55,391 bases of DNA, from contig NZ_FNOZ01000026.1 of the NCBI RefSeq assembly GCF_900107175.1, positions 1 to 55,391 on the forward strand. Direction: 5' to 3'. The notes beneath the pieces were generated by a model that saw only the letters and a list, made by a program, of their open reading frames with translations, did no database searches and had not been told where the DNA came from. The stretch comes from Modestobacter sp. DSM 44400 (GTDB lineage Bacteria > Actinomycetota > Actinomycetes > Mycobacteriales > Geodermatophilaceae). The stretch's first letter is position 1. Every line of letters starts with the position of its first letter. This document shows, piece by piece, positions 29,167 through 38,051 of this stretch. The translations under genes and the position numbers were made by a program.

Positions 29167-29259
29167 AGGGCCGCCAGCCGGGAGGATTGTCCCTGAGTCG
29201 GCCACGTTGGGTGCTGGAGTGGCCGACGGCGGGACAACGCCGCCTCGGCGAAGGGCTGT

Positions 29260-29302
29260 ACCCGAGCGGCCCATTCCCGCAGCGGAACCGGGCCGCTCGG
29301 GT
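29260..29302. terminator. Hairpin terminator between convergent genes
   Basis: A 13-bp perfect stem (29260-29272 with 29290-29302) with a 17-base loop lies between the EAL gene and the converging phosphatase gene, and can serve both. Confidence 0.7.
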
Positions 29303-29323
29303 TCGGAGGCAGCGGCTCCTCCG

Positions 29324-29923
29324 TCACGGGCAGCCGGTGTTCCACCCGGTCAGCGCCGGCCAGTCGTGCTCCCGGCCCAGCAGCCCGTAGCGGCCGGTCG
29401 ACAGCGGGAACAGCGCGCCGGCCTCAGGGCTCAGCCGCAGCCAGCGGGCGGTGAGAATTCGCAGCACGTGCCCGTGTGCGACCAGCGCCACGTCACCGTC
29501 GGCCAGCAGCGGCCGGACCCGCTCCAGCACCCGGTCGGCGCGCTGCGCCACCTGGGCCAGCGTCTCGCCAGGGGTGTCGCCCGGCACGGTGCCGTCGGCC
29601 CACAGCGACCACTTCTGGCCGAGGCGCTCAGCGATCTCGGGGGTGGTCAGGCCCTCGTAGCCGCCGTAGTCGACCTCGACCAGGTCCGGCTCGATGGCGG
29701 TCTCGACCACGCCGTCGAACAGCCCGGCCAGCTCGGCGGTGCGCCGGGCGCGCTGCAGCGGGCTGACGAAGGCGTGCGTGATCTGCCGCTGCTCGAGCAC
29801 CGGCCGCAGCCGGCAGGCGTCGTCCTCACCGTCGGGCAGCAGCGGCAGGTCGGTCACCCCGGTGTGCTGCCCGCTCCTGCTCCACTCGGTCTGTCCGTGC
29901 CGGACGACCACCAGCTCACCCAC
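29324..29923 (-). CDS. Histidine phosphatase family protein
   Basis: A 199-residue phosphoglycerate-mutase-like phosphatase. The phospho-accepting His is in LVVVRHGQTEWSRSGQHTGV (RHG box), SPLQRARRTAEL carries the second Arg, DYGGYEGLTTPEI the acid/base Glu, and VALVAHGHVLRILTARWLRL the second His. Small-molecule phosphatase activity is likely; the substrate is unknown. Confidence 0.9.
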   Translation of the reverse strand: MGELVVVRHGQTEWSRSGQHTGVTDLPLLPDGEDDACRLRPVLEQRQITHAFVSPLQRARRTAELAGLFDGVVETAIEPDLVEVDYGGYEGLTTPEIAERLGQKWSLWADGTVPGDTPGETLAQVAQRADRVLERVRPLLADGDVALVAHGHVLRILTARWLRLSPEAGALFPLSTGRYGLLGREHDWPALTGWNTGCP

Positions 29924-30179
29924 GGGTACCCCCTCCTGACGGGACCTCGGCTGGTCCCGCGTCCGGCAGTGTCCGCACCGCCACCGTCCCGAGGATGACC
30001 GGCGACGGTGTGGTCAAACCGCCCGGGCGTGGTGCACCGCGCCGGAGCGCGGGACTGGTGGTGGCAACAGTCACATCGAGCGCACCGGGGAAGAGGCCCG
30101 CACCGCCGCCCGGTCGTGCGCAACGAGAGCCGGGTGGTCCGCCGTCCGGCCGACGACCGCAGATCCACCAGGAGGACGC
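29924..30179. promoter_or_regulatory. Divergent intergenic region before the aldo/keto reductase
   Basis: These 256 bases lie between divergent genes. ACCAGGAGGACGC at the right edge holds the ribosome-binding site of the reductase. No repeat, RNA or credible ORF was recognised. Confidence 0.4.
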
Positions 30180-31034
30180 ATGACCACCGCCACCACCTCG
30201 CTCACCTTCGACCTCGGCGGCGACCTGACCGTCCACCGCCTCGGCTACGGCGCCATGCAGCTGCCCGGCCCGGGCGTCTGGGGAGAGCCGGCCGACCGCG
30301 CGGGCGCCGTCCGCGTCGTCCAGGCTGCCGTCGAGCAGGGCGTCGACTTCATCGACACCGCCGACTCCTACGGCCCGTTGGTCAGCGAGCAGATCATCGC
30401 CGAGGCGCTGCACCCGTACCCGGAGAAGCTGGTCATCGGCACCAAAGCCGGCCTGACCCGGACCGGCCCGGGGGAGTGGGTGCCGGTCGGTCGTCCCGCC
30501 TACCTCAAGCAGCAGGTCGAGCTGTCGCTGCGCCACCTGGGCGTCGAGCGGATCGACCTCATCCAGCTGCACCGCATCGACCCCGACGTGCCGCTGGCCG
30601 ACCAACTGGGCGCTTTCGTCGAGCTCCAGGAGCAGGGCAAGGTGCGCCACATCGGCGTCTCCGAGGTGTCGGTCGAGGAGCTGAAGGCAGCCCAGGCGAT
30701 CACCCCGATCGCCAGCGTGCAGAACTTGTACAACCTGACCAACCGGCAGTCCCAGGACGTGCTCGAGTACGCCGAGGCCGAGGGCATCGCGTTCATCCCG
30801 TGGTTCCCGATCGCCACCGGGAACCTGGCCAAGCCCGACAGCCCGGTCGCCGCCGTGGCCAAGGAGCTGGACGCCACCCCGTCGCAGGTCGCGCTGGCCT
30901 GGCTGCTGCAGAAGTCGCCGGTCATCCTGCCGATCCCGGGCACCAAGTCCGTCGAACATCTGACGGAGAACATGGGCGCGGCGCGGCTGACGCTGTCCGC
31001 GGACGACATGGCCAAGCTCGACGCCCTGGCCTGA
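30180..31034 (+). CDS. Aldo/keto reductase
   Basis: A 284-residue TIM-barrel NADPH oxidoreductase. The catalytic tetrad is present: Asp and Tyr in DFIDTADSYGP (about 55-65), Lys in VIGTKAG, and His in IDLIQLHRIDP (about 124). The cofactor end reads ILPIPGTKSVEHLTENMGA. The substrate is unknown. ATG 30180 has an AGGAGG 5-6 bases upstream. A palindrome follows the stop. Confidence 0.93.
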   Translation: MTTATTSLTFDLGGDLTVHRLGYGAMQLPGPGVWGEPADRAGAVRVVQAAVEQGVDFIDTADSYGPLVSEQIIAEALHPYPEKLVIGTKAGLTRTGPGEWVPVGRPAYLKQQVELSLRHLGVERIDLIQLHRIDPDVPLADQLGAFVELQEQGKVRHIGVSEVSVEELKAAQAITPIASVQNLYNLTNRQSQDVLEYAEAEGIAFIPWFPIATGNLAKPDSPVAAVAKELDATPSQVALAWLLQKSPVILPIPGTKSVEHLTENMGAARLTLSADDMAKLDALA

Positions 31035-31039
31035 TCCAT

Positions 31040-31076
31040 CCGAGGGCAGAAATGGCCATTTCTGCCCCCTCGGACC
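31040..31076. terminator. Palindromic hairpin centred on TGGCCA
   Basis: A perfect 24-base palindrome (31044-31067, core AGAAATGGCCATTTCT) is flanked by CCGA and CTCGG that extend the stem. It lies ten bases after the reductase stop. It may end transcription, although a gapless palindrome also suits a dimeric DNA-binding protein. Confidence 0.6.
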
Positions 31077-31109
31077 CCCGGTCGCGAACGCAGCGCCCGG
31101 GGGTCCAGC

Positions 31110-32273
31110 ATGTTCGGCATGGACGCCGAGGACTTCCTCCAGGTCAAGGACGCCGTGCGGCAGTTGGTCCGCGAGGTGGTCCTCCCCCGTGAGGAGGAGA
31201 TCGACCACACCGACCGGATCCCCGACGAGCTGCGCGCCGCCGCCGCCGACATGGGCCTGTTCGGCTACGCGCTGCCCGAGGAACACGGCGGCCTCGGCGT
31301 CACGATGAGCGAGGACGTGCAGCTCGCGTTCGAGTTCGGCTACACGACCCCGGCCTTCCGCTCGCTGTTCGGCACCAACAACGGCATCGCCGGGCAGGTG
31401 ATCGCCAAGTTCGGCAGCGAGGAGCAGAAGAAGACCTACCTCCCGCGGCTGGCCGCCGGTGAGCTGATCGGCTCCTTCGCCCTCACCGAGGCCGAGGCCG
31501 GCTCCGACCCGGCCGGGCTGCGCACCACCGGCCGCCGGGACGGCGACGAGTGGGCGATCAACGGCGGCAAGCGCTACATCACCAATGCCCCGATCGCCGA
31601 CCTGTTCGTCGTCTTCGCCCGCACCGACCCCGCCGAGCGCGGCGGCCGGGGCATCTCCAGCTTCATCGTCGACGCGCGGACGCCGGGGGTCACGGTGGGC
31701 CCCAAGGACAAGAAGATGGGCCAGTCCGGCGCCTGGACCGCGGAGGTCTTCTTCGACGACGTCCGAGTGGCCGCCGACGCGCTGATCGGCGAGGAGGGCC
31801 GCGGCTACGCCAAGGCGCTCACCGTGCTCTCCCGCGGCCGGCTGCACATCGCCGCGCTGTGCGTCGGGATGGCGCAGCGGGTGCTCGACGAGTCCGTCGC
31901 CTACGCCGCCACCGCCCAGCAGGGCGGCGCCCCGATCGGCCGCTTCCAGCTGGTCCAGGCCATGCTCGCGGAGTCCCACGCCGAGCTGCTGGCCGCCCGA
32001 AGCATGGTCGTCGACGTCGCGGCCCGCTACGACTCCGGCGAGGACACCTCGGTCGGCCCGTCCTCGGCGAAGCTGTTCTGCAGCGAGATGGTCGCCCGGG
32101 CCACCGACCGCGCCGTCCAGGTGCACGGCGGGCTGGGGTACCTGCGGACGACGCCGGTCGAGCGCTTCTACCGCGACGCCCGGCTGTACCGCCTCTACGA
32201 GGGCACCAGCGAGGTGCAGAAGGTCATCATCGGCGGCGCGCTGCTCCGCGCGGCCGGCATGCCTCGTGGTTGA
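31110..32273 (+). CDS. Acyl-CoA dehydrogenase
   Basis: A 387-residue FAD enzyme of beta-oxidation type. FAD-binding blocks are FALTEAEAGSDPAGLRTTGR (about 128-147) and QVHGGLGYLRTTPVERFYRD. The catalytic Glu is in RLYEGTSEVQKVIIG (about 370). Length and domain order are normal. The thioesterase gene overlaps the 3' end, so the two probably act on related acyl-CoA compounds. Chain length is not evident. Confidence 0.94.
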   Translation: MFGMDAEDFLQVKDAVRQLVREVVLPREEEIDHTDRIPDELRAAAADMGLFGYALPEEHGGLGVTMSEDVQLAFEFGYTTPAFRSLFGTNNGIAGQVIAKFGSEEQKKTYLPRLAAGELIGSFALTEAEAGSDPAGLRTTGRRDGDEWAINGGKRYITNAPIADLFVVFARTDPAERGGRGISSFIVDARTPGVTVGPKDKKMGQSGAWTAEVFFDDVRVAADALIGEEGRGYAKALTVLSRGRLHIAALCVGMAQRVLDESVAYAATAQQGGAPIGRFQLVQAMLAESHAELLAARSMVVDVAARYDSGEDTSVGPSSAKLFCSEMVARATDRAVQVHGGLGYLRTTPVERFYRDARLYRLYEGTSEVQKVIIGGALLRAAGMPRG

Positions 32274-32937
32274 GCCGCTGGCCGGTCCGTCGCGCGACCG
32301 CCGCCGGGCAGCGGTCGGGGAGCTGGGGACGGCGCTGCGCGAACTGGTCGACGCCGCCGTCCGCACGGAGGTGGACGAGACCGAGCTCGCCGCGGTTCAG
32401 GCCGTCGTCCGGGAACAGACCGCCCGGCTGCGGGCGGTGTCCCGCGACGTCACCGCGATCCCCGCCGTCGACGATCCGGAGACCGGGGAACGCTGGTACA
32501 GCCCCGTGTACGGGCCGGGCAATCCGCTGGCCCCGCCGCTGGAGGTCACCGCTTCCGCCGACGGCCGGGTCACCGCAAGGGTGACCGTGGGCAAGGCCCA
32601 CGAGGGTCCGCCGGGGCTGGTGCACGGTGGGGTGATCGCCACCCTGCTCGATCATGTGCTGGCCCGCGCGCCGCGCAGCGCCGGGCACAACGGACTCACC
32701 GGGTCCCTCACCGTGCGCTACCGCCGGCCGGTGCCGCTGGTGCTCGAGGCCCACCTGGAGTCCCTCGAGGGGCGGCACGCCACCGCCCGGGCCACGCTGG
32801 TCGCGGCGGACGACACCACCACCGTGCTGGCCGAGGGCGAGGCGCTGCTGGTGGCTCTGCGCGCCGAGCGGGCCGCCGAGGTGTTCGCCGCGACCGGTCG
32901 CGCCGTGGCTGCCTGGACCGAGCGCGCGACCGACTGA
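32266..32937 (+). CDS. Hotdog-fold thioesterase (PaaI-like)
   Basis: A 223-residue protein. After about 100 unassigned residues comes a hotdog domain: HEGPPGLVHGGVIATLLDHV (about 115-134, the HGG motif), GLTGSLTVRYRRPVPL and ARATLVAADD. Such enzymes hydrolyse acyl-CoA thioesters. GTG 32266 overlaps the dehydrogenase stop, supporting an operon. The extended N-terminus is longer than in simple PaaI proteins. Confidence 0.85.
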   Translation: MVEPLAGPSRDRRRAAVGELGTALRELVDAAVRTEVDETELAAVQAVVREQTARLRAVSRDVTAIPAVDDPETGERWYSPVYGPGNPLAPPLEVTASADGRVTARVTVGKAHEGPPGLVHGGVIATLLDHVLARAPRSAGHNGLTGSLTVRYRRPVPLVLEAHLESLEGRHATARATLVAADDTTTVLAEGEALLVALRAERAAEVFAATGRAVAAWTERATD

Positions 32938-33189
32938 GCAGTTCCCCAGCCACAGGAGGGGCTGCAGCCGCCGGCATCCGAGAGAACTGTAGTTCCGGCG
33001 CGCGTGAGCATCGACAGCTACAGATCCGGATCAGTTCACGTGCCCACGCCCACATCGACGTAGCCGTCGGTCGTCCGGGCCTCCAGGGTCCGCGATCATC
33101 GCCCGGTAGCGGTCTCGGTCGGCGATGACCTGCGCCCGGCGCGACGACGTGAGGTAGTCCGGCGAGCCCAGGAACATGACGCCGTACGG

Positions 33190-33899
33190 TCTCGAGAGGC
33201 GGCACGGTGATCGCCCCCAGTTCGATCGCCTCGGTGATCCGCGCCCTGGCGTCGGCCGGGGGCAGATCTTCGAACGTGGTGTCGGGGTCGTCGGCTGTGG
33301 TGCGCATGAGCTCGACCAACTCAGCGAGAGGCCCGGGCACGACGAAGGCGTCCTTCACGAGGGTGCCCAGGTTGTGGTCCACGTAGACCACGACCGAGAA
33401 CTGGTGCCCGCCGGGCAGTCGTACGCCCGCCATGAGGTTGTCGCCGTCGCCGAGCACGTGGACCATCTCGACCACGCGGCCGACGGCCTCTGCCCGGCCC
33501 AGGTCGACCAGCCAGCCAGCGCGGCAGGACGTGGCCTCGCGTCGCGATCTCCCGCTGCACCCGGCGGCGCAGGACCTCATCCCCGTCGAGCTCCGCGATC
33601 ACCGCCAGCAGGGCCGAGGTCTCGCTCACCTCCGCCCGGAAGAAGAACTGCACCACCTCGTCTCGCGACGGACCATCAGGCTGCGCGGTGTCGAAGGGGT
33701 TGCGCCCGCGCGGGTCCAATGCCGCCATCACCGAACTCACCATCGTGAGCAGGACGGACGGGTCGTCGTGGACGAGGGCGCGCGCGACGTCACGGATCAG
33801 GTCCGGCTCTTCCCGTTGTCCGCGCGGGGCCGCTGTGCCCTTGGCCCGCGCCCGACGGGACGGACTCCCGGGCTCCGAACGGTGCGTTCGCTTGGGCAC
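33190..33899 (-). pseudogene. Conserved actinobacterial protein, broken by a CCAG-repeat frameshift and truncated
   Basis: From GTG 33899 the minus strand reads PKRTHRSEPG, then DLIRDVARALVHDDPSVLLT and MAALDPRGRNPF, and REIATRGHVLPRWLAG. At (CCAG)3, 33508-33519, the frame breaks and continues as VDLGRAEAVGRVVEMVHVLG, GHQFSVVVYVDHNLGTLVKD and ARITEAIELGAITVPPLET. Removing one 4-base unit restores RWLVDLGRAE. After PPLET family similarity stops, though full-length relatives appear much longer. The family is an uncharacterised conserved hypothetical. The rest of 32938-33189 holds no gene I can support. Confidence 0.7.
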
Positions 33900-33966
33900 G
33901 CGACCGCGGCTGGCGAGCGCAGCGTCAGAGCAGCCCTGCCGAGTGGGCCGGGCCTGCGGGCGGGTG

Positions 33967-35043
33967 TCAGGCGGGTGGGGGCTTCGGCCCACCGGCGGGC
34001 TGCAGCAGCGGGCTGTCGGTGCCCTCACCCCGGCCCAGCGCGGCGACGAATTCGCGCAGCACGTCGTCCCCGCGGTGCGTCGGCGCCCAGTCCAGCTCGG
34101 TCCGGGCCCGCGCCCACTCCAGCAGCGGCACCCCCAGCCCGAGGTCCAGCCAGCCGGGCTCGGTCGGCACCAGGTGGGCGCGGAAGGCGGCGTCCAGCGC
34201 GGCGCGCAGTACGAACGCCGGGGTGGGCACGCGGAACGTGCCGAGCGCCTTGGCCAGGGCGGCGGCGTCCAGCGCCGGGTCGGTGGCCAGGTTGAACGCC
34301 CCGGGGGCGCGGCGGTCGATGATCCGCACCAGCGCCTGGGCCACGTCGTCGGCGTGCACGAAGGCGACCGACAGGTTGCCCGGCAGCGGGAGCGGCAGCA
34401 GCTTGGCGACCGGTCCGGGCAGCAGCCTGGCCGCCGCGAACAGGAGGTCGCCGAGGAAGTACCGGCCGATCTCGCTGCCGGCCTCGGGCTGCAGGATCAG
34501 CGTCGGTCGGGTCACCGACACGGTCACCTCCGGGTGGGCGGCGGAGAAGTCGCGCACGCGGTGTTCGGCCTCGACCTTGTCCCGGCTGTACTGCGAGCGG
34601 GGGATGCCCTCGGTGGGCCAGTCCTCGGTGATCCGGCGGTCGTGCGGCCCGGCGGAGTACGCGCCGAGGGACGACATGTGCAGCACGTGCGGCACCCCGG
34701 CCGCGGCGGCGGCGTCGAGCACCCGTTGCGTGCCGCCGACGTTGACCCGGCGCAGCCGCTCGGGCTCCCGGCCCGGCTGCAGCGCCCAGGCCAGGTGGAC
34801 GACGACGTCCGCGCCGGTCAGGAACTCGGCCAGCACCGGCTCGCTGTCGGGCTCGCCGAGGTCGGCGCAGAACCAGCGGACGCCGGTGTAGGGAACGGTG
34901 TCCGGCGGCTGGCGGCGGGCCAGTCCGCGGACCGCCACCCCGCCGTCGGCCAGGGCCCGCAGCAGCGCCGTCCCGACGTTGCCGGTGGCGCCGGTGACGG
35001 CGACGGTCAGGCCGGGCAGGAGTCCACGCGTGGGTTCCGACAT
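33967..35043 (-). CDS. NAD(P)-dependent epimerase/dehydratase (extended SDR)
   Basis: A 358-residue Rossmann protein. The nucleotide motif is TVAVTGATGNVGTALL (about 14-29), VVVHLAWALQPG follows, and the catalytic YxxxK is in SQYSRDKVEAEHRV (about 152), with Ser in LHMSSLGAYSAG. C-terminal residues look like those of NAD-dependent epimerases acting on sugars or lipids. The substrate is unknown. ATG 35043. Confidence 0.9.
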   Translation of the reverse strand: MSEPTRGLLPGLTVAVTGATGNVGTALLRALADGGVAVRGLARRQPPDTVPYTGVRWFCADLGEPDSEPVLAEFLTGADVVVHLAWALQPGREPERLRRVNVGGTQRVLDAAAAAGVPHVLHMSSLGAYSAGPHDRRITEDWPTEGIPRSQYSRDKVEAEHRVRDFSAAHPEVTVSVTRPTLILQPEAGSEIGRYFLGDLLFAAARLLPGPVAKLLPLPLPGNLSVAFVHADDVAQALVRIIDRRAPGAFNLATDPALDAAALAKALGTFRVPTPAFVLRAALDAAFRAHLVPTEPGWLDLGLGVPLLEWARARTELDWAPTHRGDDVLREFVAALGRGEGTDSPLLQPAGGPKPPPA

Positions 35044-35086
35044 GTCGGCACCGCTACCCGCCGATCGGAGCGCCCACCCCTCGCGG

Positions 35087-36181
35087 TCACCCGGGAACGT
35101 CGACCGCGGCCAGCTCGGCGCCTCGGACGGCGGCCAGCCGCTGGGCCTGCGCCCCGATCGCCTCCCGCGCCCCGGACAGGTCCCGCCACGGCTCCACCAC
35201 CACGGTCAGTCGCTTGCCGGCCTTGCGCGGGCGCCAGGTGCCGGCGACCTCGCCGTCGACCAGCACCGCGCCCGGCCGGCCGAGCGCGCGCCACAGGTCC
35301 TTGGCCCGTACCGGGTCCACGACCAGCAGCGGGCGGTCCCGCAGCTGGAGGTAGGGGTCGAACGGACCCAGCAGCCGGGTCGTCGCCGCCGGGCCGGCCC
35401 CCATCCGGTCGGCGTCCGCGGCCAGCGCCCACCGCCGCTCCCCGGCGACCGTCACCTCCACCACGTCGTCCGGCCAGTGGGCGGTGACGTCCGCGACGGG
35501 CGCGTCGAGGTAGCCGGCGACGTGCTTCGGGATGGCCGGCCCGAACAGGCGGAGGTACGCCCGGACGACGTCCAGCCGCTCCGGAACGGCGTCGGCGACG
35601 GCGAACCCGGGGATCGGCTGGAGCACCGGCGGCGAGGTGCCGGGCTGCAGCTCCAGGCCCGCGCGCAGCGCGGCGAGCCGGAACGGCATCTCGTGCACGT
35701 GGACGGCGTCGCAGGGCCGGCAGTACCGCAGGTAGGGCTCCGGCAGCACGGCGGTCAGCTGCCGCGACATCTCTCCCTTGACCGTGGGCGCGGGAACGAT
35801 CGACCGCATCGCGGCGGCGACCGCGTCCAGCGCCGCCAGGTTCGGGATGCCCGCGGCCTTCAGCGGCTTGGACGCGTCGTAGATGCGCCTGCCCGCATCG
35901 GCGTCGGAGAACGGCGCGGTCGCGGCGGCCATGCCGGGCAGGTCGGCCCGCCGGTAGACGTGCGGTGCCCCGCGCACGGTCCACACCGTGGCCAGGCCCG
36001 GCTCGTCCGGGGCGACGTCGACACCGCGGACCGCCAGCGCCCAGCGGGCGGCGTCCGCACCGGTGTCCTGCACGCCGAGGTCGAGCACGGCCGTGTCGGC
36101 GAGCGTGCCCGCCGTCCGGTCCAGCTGCTGCGCGCGCACCCGGAACCCGAGCACGTCAGCGCGGGTCAGCTCGATGGCCAC
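35087..36181 (-). CDS. Winged-helix AlkZ-like (DUF1006/HTH_42) protein
   Basis: A 364-residue protein starting MAIELTRADVLGFRVRAQQL. Winged-helix segments follow (WTVRGAPHVYRRADLPGMAA, RLFGPAIPKHVAGYLDAPVA), and the C-terminus has LLGPFDPYLQLRDRPLLVVD and VLVDGEVAGTWRPRKAGKRL. This order is that of the AlkZ/YcaQ DNA-glycosylase superfamily, some members of which unhook interstrand crosslinks. Whether this one is catalytic cannot be judged. It lies 17 bases from the SpoIIE gene upstream. Confidence 0.8.
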   Translation of the reverse strand: MAIELTRADVLGFRVRAQQLDRTAGTLADTAVLDLGVQDTGADAARWALAVRGVDVAPDEPGLATVWTVRGAPHVYRRADLPGMAAATAPFSDADAGRRIYDASKPLKAAGIPNLAALDAVAAAMRSIVPAPTVKGEMSRQLTAVLPEPYLRYCRPCDAVHVHEMPFRLAALRAGLELQPGTSPPVLQPIPGFAVADAVPERLDVVRAYLRLFGPAIPKHVAGYLDAPVADVTAHWPDDVVEVTVAGERRWALAADADRMGAGPAATTRLLGPFDPYLQLRDRPLLVVDPVRAKDLWRALGRPGAVLVDGEVAGTWRPRKAGKRLTVVVEPWRDLSGAREAIGAQAQRLAAVRGAELAAVDVPG

Positions 36182-36197
36182 GGCGCCACCGTAGGGG

Positions 36198-37691
36198 TCA
36201 GCCGATGCCCGGCGGCAGCACGTTCGGGCCGGCCTCGGGTGGCCGGGGACGGTCCTCGGGATAGGCGCGGACGGCGAGCAGCGCGACGTCGTCGTCCCCG
36301 GAGGCGGGCACGAGCCGGGCGAGCAGCAGGTCGCACAGTTCGTCGAGGGGCCGCGTGCCGAGGTCGGTCAGGGCGGCACGCAGCCGCTCCACGCCCTCGT
36401 CGAGGTCACCGCTGCGGCGCTCGACCAGTCCGTCGGTGAACAGCAGCAGCGTGCTGCCGTTGGGCAGCTCCGTCTCGTGGCTGCGGCGCGGGGCGTCGGG
36501 GTCGACGCCGAGCATCAGGTCCACCGGCGTCTCCAGCACGGCGCTCGTCCCGTCCGCCTGCAGCAGCACCGGCGGCAGATGCCCGGCACTGGTCCAGCGC
36601 AGGGTGCGCGTGCCGGTCACCGGGACGTCCGGGCACCGCTCGATCCGGGCCAGCAGAGCGGTGGCCAGGGTCTCGACGGCCAGTCCGCGGGCGGCGTGCT
36701 CGACGCGGGTCAGCGTCGCCTCCAGGGACTCGTCGTTGTCGTAGGCCAGGGCCCGCATCAACCCGCGCAGCTGGCCCATCGAGGCCGCCGCGCTGCTGTC
36801 GTGCCCGACCACGTCGCCGATGACCAGCATCGTGGCGCCGTCGGGCTGCAGGAACGCATCGTACCAGTCGCCGCCCACCTGGGCGTGGTGGGCGGCCGGC
36901 TGGTAACGCACCACGACGTGCAGGTGGTCCGGCTCCGGCGGCGGCGTGAGCAGCGCCTGCTGCAGCCGGTCGGACAGCGCCCGCTGCTCGGCGGCCTGTT
37001 GCTCGAGCCGGCGCAGTTCGGCCGTCTGGGCCTCGGCGGCGAGCCGAGCGGTCAGGTCACGGAAGGAGACGACGACGCCGGTGACCTCGCCGTCCTCGAC
37101 CGTGGGGACGGCGACGAGCTCCACGGGCACCGGGCGGCCGTCGGCGCGCCAGTAGACCTCGTCGTCCGCGACGACGGTGCGGCCGGTCTGCAGGGCCTGC
37201 CACACCGGGCATTGCTCCAGCGGGTAGTCGGAGCCGTCGGCGCGGCGTCCGTGGATGAGGCTGTGCTGGTCGCTGCCGAGCTGCTCGTCCCGGGCGTGTC
37301 CGGTGATCCGGACCGCGGCCGGGTTGACGAACTCGACGCGGCCGGCGGCGTCCAGCCCGTAGATGCCGTCGGCGGTGTTGTCGAGGACCTTGGCCGAGAG
37401 CTCCAGTGCCCGGGACAGCTCCGCCTCCACCGCCCGCAGCGCGGCGACATCCGCGGCCCGAGCGTCGGCTGCCTGCTGGAGAACCTCGGCCTGGGCCGTC
37501 GCGGCGGCTGCTTGAGCAGCTGTCCATTGCGCGGCGACCCGGTCGGTGACGTCCATGCCGTTGGGGAACAGGTAGTCCCGTCCGGTCTCCTGGTCGTGCA
37601 CCAGTTGCAGGGTGAAGTCGACGGTCCGCTCGCTGCCGTCGGCCAGGAAGTAGGACGTCACCGCACGCACCGGCTTCCCTCCGCCGGCCAC
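36198..37691 (-). CDS. PAS-SpoIIE (PP2C-type) serine phosphatase, 3' part of a split gene
   Basis: A 497-residue product if translation restarts at GTG 37691. It contains the end of one PAS domain (VRAVTSYFLADGSERTVDFT), a coiled-coil Ala/Glu segment, a second PAS (ELSAKVLDNTADGIYGLDAA) and a SpoIIE phosphatase domain: QVGGDWYDAFLQPDGATMLV, IGDVVGHDSSAAASMGQLRG, FTDGLVERRSGDLDEGVERL and a final DDDVALLAV. Such enzymes dephosphorylate anti-anti-sigma factors in partner switching. The upstream fragment is in the same frame across a TGA, so the intact gene would span 36198-37997. Confidence 0.85.
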   Translation of the reverse strand: MAGGGKPVRAVTSYFLADGSERTVDFTLQLVHDQETGRDYLFPNGMDVTDRVAAQWTAAQAAAATAQAEVLQQAADARAADVAALRAVEAELSRALELSAKVLDNTADGIYGLDAAGRVEFVNPAAVRITGHARDEQLGSDQHSLIHGRRADGSDYPLEQCPVWQALQTGRTVVADDEVYWRADGRPVPVELVAVPTVEDGEVTGVVVSFRDLTARLAAEAQTAELRRLEQQAAEQRALSDRLQQALLTPPPEPDHLHVVVRYQPAAHHAQVGGDWYDAFLQPDGATMLVIGDVVGHDSSAAASMGQLRGLMRALAYDNDESLEATLTRVEHAARGLAVETLATALLARIERCPDVPVTGTRTLRWTSAGHLPPVLLQADGTSAVLETPVDLMLGVDPDAPRRSHETELPNGSTLLLFTDGLVERRSGDLDEGVERLRAALTDLGTRPLDELCDLLLARLVPASGDDDVALLAVRAYPEDRPRPPEAGPNVLPPGIG

Positions 37692-37700
37692 CTCCGCACA

Positions 37701-37997
37701 TCAGGAACGCATCTGCTCCTGAGCCGCCGTACTGCCTGACCACCAACCGGTCGCCCAGAACGGCCGGCCGATCTGGGCGGCGCGGGAGAAGCCGCAGCCT
37801 TCGACGGCCACCCGGTTGGCGTCCAGGAGGGTGCCATCTGTCCCGCAGAGCCCCACGAACAGCAGTTCGGCGTCCTCCAGTGCCCGGAACCACGCCGGCC
37901 GACCACCTTCGCCGTGACGTGACGTCGGCACGCCCGCCTGGCCACCGCGCTCCTGCATCCGATCGGACCCCCTCATCGGCGAGGCGTAGAGCCCCAC
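37701..37997 (-). pseudogene. N-terminal PAS fragment of the SpoIIE phosphatase, cut by in-frame TGA
   Basis: A 98-residue fragment starting MGLYASPMRGSDRM. It contains AELLFVGLCGTDGTLLDANR, a PAS start, and WATGWWSGSTAAQEQMRS, where TGA (37701-37703) stops it. The same frame goes on through Cys-Ala-Glu to GTG 37691 and completes the PAS domain. One C-to-T change of an Arg CGA codon would explain the stop. It might leave a separate short protein or be dead sequence. Confidence 0.75.
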
Positions 37998-38051
37998 GCT
38001 GACCAGCCTGCCATCCCGCGCCGCTGTCGACTCCCGGCTGCCACCGTGGCC

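Noticed and set aside
37701-37703. TGA read as selenocysteine in the PAS domain
   Set aside because: No selenocysteine insertion structure or selenium genes are seen, and PAS domains have no redox Cys here; a nonsense change is simpler.
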